Positions 22,484-33,356 of a stretch of DNA of 64,000 nucleotides are shown piece after piece (within the stretch, counting starts at the first letter, position 1; each line of letters starts with the position of its first letter). This stretch comes from Basidiobolus meristosporus CBS 931.73 (Eukaryota > Basidiobolomycota > Basidiobolomycetes > Basidiobolales > Basidiobolaceae): NCBI GenBank assembly GCA_002104905.1, contig MCFE01000155.1, positions 87,762 through 151,761 of the forward strand. Direction: 5' to 3'. The notes under the pieces were generated by a model. That model worked only from the letters and a program-made list of their open reading frames with translations, was not told where the DNA came from and made no database searches. A program made the position numbers and the translations under genes.

Positions 22484-24049
22484 TTACATGGACTTTTGTC
22501 TTATATGCGCAGCATGTCCGACACCTAGTCTGATGGATGCAGGGCGGTTCGTAACCGGTGAAGTATTCTGTATTTGCTTCAAGGCTTGTCGTTCATGAGT
22601 GCGCATATGTTGTCCCAGGTTGTCTCTTCGGGAGAATGTTTTTTGACATCCGATATATGTACAGGCAAAAGGTCTTTCAAGAGTATGAACTCTCATGTGA
22701 CGCTTCAGGTGTTCCAAGCGTTTGAAGCGCATATTGCACCCAGAAACGGTGCAGACGTGATTCTTCGTTGAGGAGGTCCTTGGCGCCGTCGTAGTGGTAG
22801 GAATATATTGTGACGGAGATTCCTCAATGGTGGCAAGTGGGGTGCCAACTACCGAGTGAACATGGGTGAGTAGAAATGGAAGCGACTGCTCCGTGGGGTG
22901 AGGATGGGGGTACGAATGAGGGGGCAGATGAGGTAGAGAGTGAGCATTGGAGAATATATGAATATGTGATTGAGGGTAAAGGTGGCGTAATACATTTGAT
23001 GGAAGTGCGTGTGGGTTCTGATAAGTTGGTGAAAAGTGAGAGGGCATTCCATGATTGTTGGGCACAGAGGTCATGACTGCAATACTATGTCTTCTCTCGG
23101 TTCGACCACAGTTTTGGATTTTGGTCGGCTGTTCCTCACATGATTCTTGTATGGAGGCTACTGTATGCTCAGAGTAGCGACGTTTGTGTCGATACGAGTT
23201 TGACGAAGATGCCTCCTCTTCGTTTAGTAATTGATGGATATTACTGATTTTGGAAGGAGATAGAATCGAACTTTCCACTTCAGCGGGCGATGGTACGCTC
23301 AGATGTTTGAGTTGCAGTTTTGGGTTGATTGTGCTAGTTCTAATAGTTTCTCCAACCGCCAAACTCCGTCTTCGATCAAGGAGTCTAGTACAATTCTGGT
23401 CGTTCTCTCTTTCGGCTGAGGATTGGGGAGGGGTTTCTAATACGCTTCTGCGTCGTTGATGCGTGCGAAAGTGGGCGGAATAGTTGTCGCTTCTACTGAA
23501 GCTTTTCCCGCAATTCGGAAACTCACACACAAAGGGACGTTCTTTTGTGTGGACAAGGTGGTGCCTTTTCAGATGTTCGTAGCGTTTGAAGCTCCATCCA
23601 CACCCGTTATATGGACAGATGTATGCATGTTTCATATGACTGGATTCTTCTTTTTGTCGAAGCTCCGTCCCTAGAGTCCCTGAAGTACTGGCTGGGGTTC
23701 GAAGGGGCCGATCCTCCTCGGAATCACTAGTAGCCTTTGATGAATGACTGAATTCGCTATGTGAAGGGCTCCATGAAATATGGTTGCCACTCAATAGCTG
23801 TTCATCCGAATGATCAGTGGAAGGGAGGAGCGATAGCGAATGGGTTGGTGTATGTTTCTTAGCAGGCGCCACTGTGTCTTTGTGCGGAAAAGCCGTATCG
23901 ACTTCGGGATTGAGTTGATGAATTGAGGGAAGGGTGCAGTCGGAAGGCTCCTCAACAGGCGGTGTGCCGGTGCCTAGCAGCGGATCCTTGGCCAATTTTT
24001 CTGTGGTCGAGGAGTAATTGCTGCCCGGCGAACGGAGTGGGGAAGTCAT
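22484..24049 (-). CDS. C2H2 zinc-finger protein with two separated finger pairs
   Basis: Single exon, 521 residues from the ATG at 24049. The first finger pair lies at about 143-197 ([19 protein letters not shown], then [18 protein letters not shown]), the second near the C terminus at about 433-485 ([19 protein letters not shown], then [18 protein letters not shown]). Both have the 'KR.EHLKRH...ERPF' linker and 'FSR.DN' helix seen in the C-terminal fingers of fungal SteA/Ste12 proteins, but no homeodomain-like STE domain is present. The rest is Ser/Thr/Pro/His-rich and predicted disordered. It is likely a nuclear sequence-specific regulator; the two pairs could bind a bipartite site. No intron interrupts it, unlike most regulators in this window. 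Confidence 0.88.
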   Translation of the reverse strand: MTSPLRSPGSNYSSTTEKLAKDPLLGTGTPPVEEPSDCTLPSIHQLNPEVDTAFPHKDTVAPAKKHTPTHSLSLLPSTDHSDEQLLSGNHISWSPSHSEFSHSSKATSDSEEDRPLRTPASTSGTLGTELRQKEESSHMKHAYICPYNGCGWSFKRYEHLKRHHLVHTKERPFVCEFPNCGKSFSRSDNYSAHFRTHQRRRSVLETPPQSSAERENDQNCTRLLDRRRSLAVGETIRTSTINPKLQLKHLSVPSPAEVESSILSPSKISNIHQLLNEEEASSSNSYRHKRRYSEHTVASIQESCEEQPTKIQNCGRTERRHSIAVMTSVPNNHGMPSHFSPTYQNPHALPSNVLRHLYPQSHIHIFSNAHSLPHLPPHSYPHPHPTEQSLPFLLTHVHSVVGTPLATIEESPSQYIPTTTTAPRTSSTKNHVCTVSGCNMRFKRLEHLKRHMRVHTLERPFACTYIGCQKTFSRRDNLGQHMRTHERQALKQIQNTSPVTNRPASIRLGVGHAAHIRQKSM

Positions 24050-27000
24050 CAAACAAGTTGTATCACTGATAGCCTGGGATTCGGCTCAACAAGGTATTGG
24101 GTATCCCGATGGAGCGGGTCAGAGGAAGCCTAGTGAAATAACAAGCTCCAACAAGGAGAGGTGGTCAATGGAGCCGGAGGTGGACCCGAAATATAGGCGG
24201 GTGGTGGGATCAAACTAGCAGAGGTTGCAGGATCAGTAGTAATGAGTAAAGGTGTGCTACACGTAACCAATTAGAGAATCGTAAGTTGGAATCATTCACG
24301 AAAATGCAGAAGTCTTTGACACAGCGACAGCATGAGATCATCTGGGATTTATAAATGTTATTCCAAGATCAGGCGCGGATGCTGGGTGGCCTACATTGAT
24401 TTAGGGATGAAGACAGGTGACTCCTTAAAGTGTTTATAATTAAATTTCCACATTCCCTGAAGCGTTCCGAAATATTATTGGTCTTGTTGGATTCTGTTAA
24501 TCCGGTTCGCATTTATTGACACGAAAACCTCGGGGTCAGTTAATGATTTTCGACAACAGTATGCACCTGGCGCGCAGAGTTCAGGATATGCAACTTCATG
24601 CACCTAGACCCTCATGATGTAGCTGGAGTATTGTTCACCATGCCAGCCTCTGATGTCGGCAATGATAGGCCATATACATCTAATTTGTGCTGAATGCCAA
24701 GCGAGCCGACCATAGGGGCTTTCGAGCGGCCGATGAACACTCATACGATGCTATCTGATGGAAACATGCGTAGACAATGAGCATGAACAAAGTCTAGAAA
24801 CCGTGGTTTACCTTGGGGCCGACCTTGGTTAAATTGCATAAGATTCGTATATTGAAATTGCGACACAAAAGCCTATCGGATTAAGGGGCTCCTTATTTTC
24901 TTCAGATTAAATCCATCTGTAATTCAATTTCTGATCTGTTCATGTTCTCAGGGTGAATGCCCGTATGGGGCCCGACAACAGCCCGAATGACTGATCACTA
25001 TTCATGCCGAATTACTTATCATATCTTTGGTCGTTATATTCCTGCGCTAATTAGCCATGAACCAAGTCACTGATTCAATCTCAGCACTTGCTCATTCCCG
25101 CCCGATATTAGTCTCACGCTTCATCCAAGCTCGACGATACGCCAAGCGGAGGTCTAGATTGTTCATCATGGAAGTACCTGCGTCCCGTATTTCTCTGTGT
25201 GCCGCTCTTCCTTTCGGAAAGGTATAGCGCATCGTCGAAGATTTTGTCTAAGGGGCGGGCCCCATACTCAATACCAGCACTGCATTGCTTCGGGTAACTT
25301 AGGAAGAGGGTTGAATGAACGAAACTAGATTCGATTCTTGTCTGAACAGCAAGAGTCTCCAGAATTCGCATTTCTATTCTTGTTTGTTATACTCTGCCCG
25401 CTTTAAACTGCAGATAAACATCCGCAAGGCGTCTGATTGAATCCTGAACTCTTCATGCCCCTACGAGGATTCCTTGTCAAAGATTTGAGACAAATCCTAC
25501 GAATCAGCCACTCAAGCATCGCAACGTCGATAAGCTAGGTTTGGCGGGCGAGACACTTCTAGGAGTTTCTTATTGATTGACTCCTTGACTTACCTTGAAT
25601 GGGCGACAGATAAGGATACATTCGACGCCGCATATGGGAAGCAGTCAAGACTAAAAAGAGAGAGAGAGATGTGACACTCGCAAAGTGAGAATTTAATCAG
25701 ATGCATCTGGGAATCGAGCATCTTCGGTAAGATTGAATCACTCCATTTCATTTAGGCAACAAAATATTACAAACTTCTTTAAAGCGAGTATCATATTCGG
25801 ACTGAACAATAAATCGGCCGGTGAAGATGCAGAGGAATGCATGGGATGCCCATAAGCCGCGAGCCAAGACAGTACAACGGTATGCCTTAGGAGGGGATTC
25901 TAATAATAGGAAGGTTGCGGAGTCCGAATCAAAGCTCCAGAGAGATGGTTCGGCTTGTTGCTTTGGATTGTGCCACCGTACTTCAGCGCTCAGTGAGCCC
26001 ATCTCAACAGGGTATTCTTTGAGCTGGATATACGCTCAAAGTAGACACGTTTCGGAATTTCTGGGGCTTCTCCAGAAATAGACAACGTCGCATCCAGAGT
26101 AATTAAAGCAGTTCTAGATGAGCCGTGATGATCATACATACTCCTGCAGTAATCTTTGATGTTTCTCTAGAAACGACAAGAAGCGTCGTTTCTGAGTGTA
26201 CTTGAAGAATGCGGCTAGTGTAAGGTTAGACTCAAGTATCAAGTACATATTAGTATTCAGCAAAGCGAATCGTTGCGATCTCCGAAGCAATTCATTTCGA
26301 ACTGCATCTGAAACTAAAGCAGTGATTCATTTGAAGTGATTTGGACTTTCTGGACAACGGTCTATTTGGAGATGGGTGGCTTGCGGACAGTGACAGCACT
26401 GCGGGTTTCATAGCTTTGTTACGTCGGCGGAGCTGGATATTTTGTGACAGATGAAAAGGGATATATTACCTTGGCATTTCGTTGTATCGGCACTGCAGCA
26501 TGTAGCAGAGAATAATCATACTCGGAATCTGTCTCAAGCTGATGGGATAGCCGTAAGTGTAGAAGAACAATGTGTCGATGTCTCTCAAAACTGGATAATC
26601 AAGCGAGATTGAATGCCCAATTAGTCCAAACGTTCTCTTAGTCAGGCTTTGATTCCATATCCCTGGCGTGACTTAAGCCTTGGGGGTTCATTGGAATGGT
26701 GGTTAGATAGTCTCATCCGTTCGTTTATATCTTTCTATTTTAGTGTGCATCACAGTAGATGCTAGACCACGGAAGGTCTTCTTTCTTTTGGCACAGCATA
26801 CGTCAACAATCGTATGTATTGCATCTTTTGGGTCTTATTAGGTGTTTCATGTCTACACTAAGATGCTCTTTAGCCTAGTTGATGGAAATGGCAATTGGAT
26901 CAAGTATTATATCACTTCACAATTGTTTGTCCAAGGTTACAGCGGTATAATTACACCTGGGTGAGATGTCGAAGGCCAGGTATAGGATATGTATCATTCC

Positions 27001-28205
27001 TGGGCACATATTAGCTTTTCATCTATATCAGCTTATCCTCAACCCTTCTTGAATTTGGTAGCATTATTCTCTGGAACCAAAATAGATTGCACGGAGAGGC
27101 AGTACTCGATAGCATGGTGATTCGGAAACTTATCTAGATGAATTCAATGCCTCACGTCTGAACCCATAGCTACTGAATTGCTTGTATACCTCAATGACCG
27201 AACCATATATCGGATAAGGAATGGGTATTTATAAGATGTGATGACGTACAATGATCTACACTCATGCATAGGTGGCTAGCCATTCCATATCCCGAGCAGC
27301 CTGCAGCAACACTGTTGTCGCGGCAGGCAGTGTTTAGAAGGCGCCAAGTACTATTGATATGATAAATCCTGTTCAACAGCCTCAGCTGACACCTAGGTAT
27401 TGTCTTGTTGAAGCATCCGGATATATGGACGAGCTGAGTAACCAAGCTATATATTCTATCAGATATTTATCACGGCTCGGATGCCCCTTAGTATAATAGG
27501 ATGGGACACATCAATGTATATTTATATACCGTCAGTTTCCCGGCAACAGCTCATGAAACAAGTGATATTGCTGCCCGGAGGCCCTACCAACTATCGCAAA
27601 AGTGTCAAGCCACCAGTTTGAACCTTCAGCGCTACATTCACCACTGATATGGAGAAATTAATCCTATTCTAAGACGACTTTGAACCAATGCCGTGCATGA
27701 ACGCTGCAAATACACCACGAAACATACAAGGAGGAAATCTTCAGGGTTGGGCCAGAGCACAAATATCGATGAGTGGAGGAATAAGGAGGGCATTTAACAA
27801 TAAAAGCAAAATCAGCAGTGAATTGAGCATTTTTACGTAAGCTCAAATTAATACTTTCCAGGCTGCGATTTCGTCTATTAGGATATATCTATCACAACGA
27901 GGCGCTGTAGCCGTTGCCCCTTTCAGAGTCAGAGCAAATATACCATGCTTGTAATCTATGTTTCTGAGGCTGCTAGTTCATCAAAATATATTTATTAATT
28001 TTCAGCTGGCGCCTAGCAATTTCAGAAAACAATTTAGGCCAATGGACTCCAGCCTCTCTCATAAAGCCCTATTCTCAGGCCTGGCTCATACAATATTGGT
28101 GTTCATTCCCGTCTGAATACATCGTATCAACAGAATTGAACTTTGGAGGCTTTGTCTGCCCAGTATACAGCCATGTGCATCATAAATAAAGTTCTACTAT
28201 AGTTA
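24050..28205. other. 4.2-kb interval without recognised genes
   Basis: No frame above 90 codons, no recognisable motif and no consistent exon chain. Local features are a short GA repeat around 25657-25670 and a perfect 9-bp hairpin at 26169-26193. I see no tRNA, transposon ends or long repeat. It could hold a non-coding transcript or decayed genes that cannot be recognised by eye. Confidence 0.45.
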
Positions 28206-28903
28206 TCATATAAGGTGAATGTACAACTGTACTACAGTTGATGATACAGCAATTAAGTACTGGGCTAGTGATAGGATATTCAAGCTGATGGAGTGTCCCG
28301 TGGATGAGTTGTCGCCTCTACGATTATTACTTGCGGTATTGTTGCCAAAATGGTCCATATTGTTTCTGCTATTTTGGTCGGTGTTCCAAGAGCTCTCGGG
28401 AGTACCGGTAGGCAAGACATTATTTCCGGGATTCATTGGATCGATTATTCCAGTAGGTAGTCCGGCAGATGCTTGGATTTGAAAGTATGAGCTATATACT
28501 ATGAATGTTCCTTTGCTCATTCGTATGAAGTAGTCCGACCCCTGAGCAGACGTTGCTGGAATAAGCCAGCGGTAGAACCCACTCCTCGTATCAACATTGT
28601 TTTGGATTCCTGTAACCAACTGGCCGTTGTTGTTCGCACCAAACATCAGCGCCAGGTCAACAATAGGAGGGCTTATTCTAATGCCTGTATCGTTCCTGGA
28701 GCAGTAAATGAGACCCATTCAGTACAAGACACAACAGCTAGCCCGTAACATCTAAAGAACAGCAAGATATATACATACCAAGTGATTAATTTTTCAGACC
28801 CAGCCTCCCATATTGCATTGGCTGGGCTTGTGAATACAATATCACACTCTACAGCCTGATAAAGAGCCAATGCCCAAAGAACTCTCCAGAAGAAGCCACG
28901 CAT
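28206..28903 (-). CDS. Kre9/Knh1-like wall protein with GPI-type tail
   Basis: Two exons: 28779-28903 and 28206-28695; 83-nt intron; 204 residues. The ATG at 28903 starts a signal peptide (MRGFFWRVLWALALYQAVEC). The mature domain begins DIVFTSPANAIWEAGSEKL, continues DLALMFGANNNGQL and closes with GFYRWLIPATSAQGSDYFIR, the pattern of the Kre9/Knh1 N-terminal domain. An Asn/Ser/Thr-rich spacer and a terminal hydrophobic stretch (LSLAQYLIAVSSTVVQLYI) suggest GPI anchoring. Kre9 and Knh1 are needed for beta-1,6-glucan in yeast; in filamentous fungi such proteins are numerous surface proteins of unclear role. The intron splits the Trp codon of 'ITW', exactly as in the gene at 51830-52472. Confidence 0.82.
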
Positions 28904-30201
28904 CGCGAATATTGGCGCTACCACTATTCTGCCTGCTCTTTATATTGGTCATGCACTTGAAGATTTTCGAATATGTTTGGACCACCCCTAACTAATCGCG
29001 AGTATTCAAATGTTTCGCACAGTTATTTACTGTTAACGGAAAAGTCTGCCATTGGTCAGTTAGTGCGTCTATAACAGGATGTTTGCTTCTAAAGTTATGT
29101 GGAGCACTGTGAAGTAAGGGCTGGTTTTTCACCATCTGCACTAGAGGTACACCTCCCTTGGGCCATGTCGCTATTGTTTAAAACTACTATTCCCTTTCTG
29201 ATCTTATGCATACTGCATCCAACATGGTCAATTTGATGCATTTGCATCTATGTGCTGCGTATTACCTGCTGTTTTGTGCCACTTGATAAAGCCAGGCTCG
29301 GTGAGCAGCTATATTGGTACGCTCGAACGTCTGCGATCTCACGATCAACCCCATCGGCGAAAGAAGTATGACAATACCCGATATACATATATATTACCAC
29401 CTGATAGAAGTATCTTACGTTACCGATCTGCAGGTATGTGACTGTTATTGTACTTCAGTCGGTCCTTCTAAACTTCTACCGCTGTGCAGTAAAACCAACT
29501 CACTACATAGCCATACCCTTACGCTGAGCACTTTATTCAGTATCCTCCACTGTTTTATCGCAACAAGTGGAAATCCCTGATCATCTGATCGCACCAGTTA
29601 GATAGCATTCCCAACTACGCTGCGCTACATGTAAATCAATTTTTCTTGGTCAGTTCACCTTGCAATCCATTTGAATATCTATAACGGCTCGAGGCAAGAA
29701 GCCAAGTTTGGAATTGAATGGATCGCTCTTGGGGTTGATTGATAGAATTCACACCCAACAGCAATAGTGCATAAAGGGCTGCATCTCACATCTCTTGTGC
29801 ATATGTATATCAATGCGCTCCCTAGATGTAAGACGGCCGCAGTGCATTATATGACTGCTTCAGTGATCTTTTTGCTATCTTTAATAACCACAAACTTCCT
29901 ATCTATGGTAACCTAAAATGGTACTGCGGATGGCATGGATTATGAACATTGACCACCCTGTGTTGAAGATTTTCATCATGATTCCCAATCCAGATTGAAT
30001 TCAAATCATTCATGCGTCCGAGATCGCATACACATTGTATAAATTCAGTCGAAAATTTTCAAAGTGCCTTTCATGATGTTGGTCTTAATCGAGTAAATGA
30101 TTATCAATCATGACCAAAACTTGGTCTAAATTGTAATGGGTATTAACGTTGCAACCTTTGTAATTGATCTTTCCATAGTAAATGTGTGAGCCTTGTTAGC
30201 C
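28904..30201. other. no gene recognised
   Basis: Region between the divergent Kre9-like gene and the Mrx11-like gene; it should hold both promoters. No open frame with recognisable content. Confidence 0.5.
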
Positions 30202-30714
30202 ATGAACCTCCTCCGTTCTCAAAGCCTTCTTTCCGTTTTGAAATGCCGGGTATTGCCACTTCCCACCTCTCACTCTGCCGTAAGATCCGTTCGTCTTTAC
30301 AGTAACCAACCTTCCTCAGCTCCGAATAAAGGCCGTGGGTGGCGTAAATATGCCTATCGCTTTCGCTCCCAACCAGTAAGCCACCTGGTCTCTTTTGGAA
30401 TCCTCCATGAAATCACGGCGATTCTCCCAATCGTTGTGGTCTACTACTTTATCGATGCGACCGGCCTTGAAATCCCGGTTCCGGAGGTAGCTTTGGAACA
30501 GAGCAATCGGTTCTTTTCCAAATTGCGAAGTTACGTTGGCTTGGATCCTTTGGCCAGTGATTCCAGAGTGGCCCTTAATCTGGCGGCGTCTTACGGGATC
30601 ACAAAATCGATTATGCCACTTAGAATCGCCGCCTGCTTCGCACTCACTCCCTGGTTTGCTAGACGGGTGATTCAGCCCTGCACAAACGTCGCCAAGTGGA
30701 TAAAAAAGAACTGA
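30202..30714 (+). CDS. small mitochondrial inner-membrane protein, Mrx11-like
   Basis: Single exon, 170 residues from the ATG at 30202 (the frame is open a little further upstream but only from TTG). The N terminus is Arg/Ser/Leu-rich with few acids (MNLLRSQSLLSVLKCRVLP), a matrix presequence. The stretch SHLVSFGILHEITAILPIVV and the later GITKSIMPLRIAACFALTPW match the conserved core of a fungal mitochondrial family that includes yeast Mrx11 (YPL041C) and is related in style to FAM210 proteins. Two membrane segments are likely. The gene is convergent with the FAD oxidoreductase, with 231 bp between the stops. The family assignment is from memory of conserved motifs. Confidence 0.7.
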   Translation: MNLLRSQSLLSVLKCRVLPLPTSHSAVRSVRLYSNQPSSAPNKGRGWRKYAYRFRSQPVSHLVSFGILHEITAILPIVVVYYFIDATGLEIPVPEVALEQSNRFFSKLRSYVGLDPLASDSRVALNLAASYGITKSIMPLRIAACFALTPWFARRVIQPCTNVAKWIKKN

Positions 30715-30945
30715 ATGGGGGTGTAAGAGCATATGTAATTTATTTCGGTGAGTTCGCCGAGATGGTGTAGCTGAACGACCTTGTCCTTGCTAACAAAATG
30801 CATAAACCCTTTGGTTAAAATCTTGCTTGATTTTGTGTTATCTGTAGTATCTTATCTCGAAGCGCAATTTTATTTTGTATATATACAATATTTCACTGGG
30901 CGAACGAGTCTAGAGAGTGTCGAATGAGCCCAAGCTCATAGTTTG

Positions 30946-32058
30946 TCAAGCGGTTTTGGGCCGCAAGTACCTCGCAGGATCAAATCTTGAAATATCTATA
31001 GAGGTTGTTTTTCCGTGTACTAGTAGCTCTGCCATTGCTAGTCCAGTAGCTGGCGCATACAATATACCCCAGCAGCTATGACCAGCTGCAATGTATAAAT
31101 TGTTAATCTCAGGAACGGCACCAATAATAGGTGGACCGTGCCAAGTTTGGGGAAGATAGCAGGCCTGCTCCCTTTCTAGAACTGCTTCGTCTAAGGCAGC
31201 AGAGAGTATACCAGCGCGAGTTTTCAGGCGCATACAAGCATCATGATCTGGTAAGATATCTGAGGGGTCTTCGGGAAGCGGGACTTTATCAATCTCTCCA
31301 CACATGTAGACTCTGTTATCAGGGCGTGGATAGATCTCTGGTTCAGTTCCGTCTGACAAGGATAAGAACAAAGCGTGGCCGGAGATAGGCTTCTCTGGCA
31401 CCATTACAATGCTGTGTGCCCTCTCACCGTCAATCGGTATATCAAAAGGCATCCAGTTTGAGCAAAATTTGGTCCATGGTCCCATCGCAAGGATAACCAC
31501 ATCTGCAGCTATAATCGTTCCATCTACAAATACTCCTTGAGCGTTTCCTGACGAATCGTACTTTATACCTTCTACACGCCCGTGTTGCAGTTTAGCACCG
31601 CGTGTCTCAGCCTCTTGCCACAGTGTATGAGTAAAGTAGTATGGATGCACCTGCGCTGTAGTTGCTTGGCCGCCAAGGATACTTGAGCTTTTTATTACAC
31701 TTCCGTTCAGCCAAGGTAAAGGCGATTCCTTGGTACCCTTGTCGCTTAAGGAGGCGGCTACAGACAAGGCCTCTAGACGACGATATCCATATCTCTCACC
31801 CCCATTCAACTTGTTCGCCAAATCGATGTGTAGGTTGAAGCTTTCCCGCGCTAGCTTATCTGTCGTGCTACCTTCGCACCAATCTAGGGCTAGAAATCCT
31901 CCAGCTTTACCCGAAGCACCACATGCTAGGGATTCTCGCTCAATTAGACATATCTCGAAATTTGTGGAATCCAACGCGCTGAGGTAATAAGCAATGGAAG
32001 CGCCAATCACACCACCCCCACATATAACTACTTTGCGACGGTTCGCGGTATCGCTCAT
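30946..32058 (-). CDS. FAD-dependent oxidoreductase, Tda3-like (DAO family)
   Basis: Single exon, 370 residues. The dinucleotide-binding motif is at the N terminus: VVICGGGVIGASIAYYLS (GxGxxG form GGGVIG), with the acidic residue that binds FAD ribose in CLIERE. ACGASGKAGGFLALDWCEG is diagnostic of the fungal Tda3/fission yeast Fap2-like group. The C-terminal FAD-contacting stretch is NLYIAAGHSCWGILYAPATG. DAO-fold enzymes oxidise amine-containing substrates; Tda3 itself is linked genetically to endosome/Golgi traffic, and its substrate is unknown. No signal peptide. Convergent with the Mrx11-like gene. Confidence 0.86.
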   Translation of the reverse strand: MSDTANRRKVVICGGGVIGASIAYYLSALDSTNFEICLIERESLACGASGKAGGFLALDWCEGSTTDKLARESFNLHIDLANKLNGGERYGYRRLEALSVAASLSDKGTKESPLPWLNGSVIKSSSILGGQATTAQVHPYYFTHTLWQEAETRGAKLQHGRVEGIKYDSSGNAQGVFVDGTIIAADVVILAMGPWTKFCSNWMPFDIPIDGERAHSIVMVPEKPISGHALFLSLSDGTEPEIYPRPDNRVYMCGEIDKVPLPEDPSDILPDHDACMRLKTRAGILSAALDEAVLEREQACYLPQTWHGPPIIGAVPEINNLYIAAGHSCWGILYAPATGLAMAELLVHGKTTSIDISRFDPARYLRPKTA

Positions 32059-33356
32059 ACTAAATGGACCGTTCTTGGAGTAGGTTAGATAAGCTCAATG
32101 GTAAGGGTGAAAAGAGAATGAACAAAGCTTTAGTCAACTATACGAAACAAAACAAAAATGAACACTTCCTAATTAGTAAGCTCTAAACACCATATCATCA
32201 TAGTATTTGGAAAACCCAAATGTTTTAATGAGAGTCACAGATTCATCTCGCTCTAGACATCTGCGGAACCTTTCGAAGATCAAATTACGTAAGATCACGG
32301 TGGCTAATCTTGAAGCAGCAAAAATATAAATAGTATTCCAGATTTTTAATACTATCTGAATGTAACTAGTACAGAACAATCAATTTTCCATGAACTCTGA
32401 GCGCAGGACACTATTGGCCTTCGCCGGCCTGGAATTTCAAAAGCCTGAAGGTCTGACTTCATCTATACTCATGTGAATCAATCACAGCAATGCAAGTGGG
32501 CAGAGAGATTGCTCCAGCAACAAGCGGGTAGCAAGGATCAGTGCCGTAACTGTAGTTATGCATTTCTGTAAACATACTCCAGAGTAAATCTCCTTCCAGG
32601 CGCAAAGTCTCCTTGGATTGTTACCAAGCAGGCCTTTCCAGCAAACCCGTTTTCACCATCTTGATTCATATGTTGTGCGTCTGAGATGGCATTCGAATTA
32701 GTACATTTTTGGAACCTTACCTTACCAGATGGGCTATCATTGTGCCGTGATGGCATAAAGGCAAATCACCACCTGGCACTGAATCATCTTATTCAGGCAT
32801 CTAAACTACTATTTTTATACTGGTGCCTATTTTGTAGGCTTCCTTTGAATGAGAGAGTCACCCAAGTGGCCGGAATGCTTCCGCAAATAATACCAGGTTC
32901 GTAGTGCCGTCGATAAATCGAGTGCTGCAGTTTTATCCAAAGAAACATGATGTTTGACTGAGGTTGGTGTTGGTACTGGCGCTGGTGTTGTTGTTGGCTA
33001 AGTATAGTCGCCACGTATAGTATTGTGGTGATGCATTGATGAGTCCTGGTGAACACGTTGGGCTTGTGTGCGTCCTATGGCTCGATTATTAACTTTATTA
33101 AATACCATGCAATTAATTCATCTACTTTGCTGGATACGATATGTTTGTTTTGATAGCCCGCGAAGCCAGTGAGAAACACGTACCCCGCTGTGGACTACAA
33201 ACGCAGAGACACAAATATCAATCGTAACTGCTGTAGGTGGAGTTATGCACATTCTAATCAGATCAGGGAAGAATACTATTTGAGAGCAAATACACAAATA
33301 TACATGTTGGATTTCAATCATTATTGACCAGCAAGGATTCAGGCCTCAAGGCGGAT
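32059..33356. other. no gene assigned; possible short minus-strand coding fragments
   Basis: Between the FAD oxidoreductase start and the VPS13 stop. On the minus strand an Asn/Thr/Ser-rich patch (about 32955-33000) and a block ending at 32556 look mildly coding, but stops and missing starts prevent a model. Confidence 0.4.

Noticed and set aside
24050-28205. Transposon or CRISPR-like repeat in the gene-free interval
   Set aside because: No terminal inverted repeats, no target-site duplications and no regularly spaced repeats could be found by reading.
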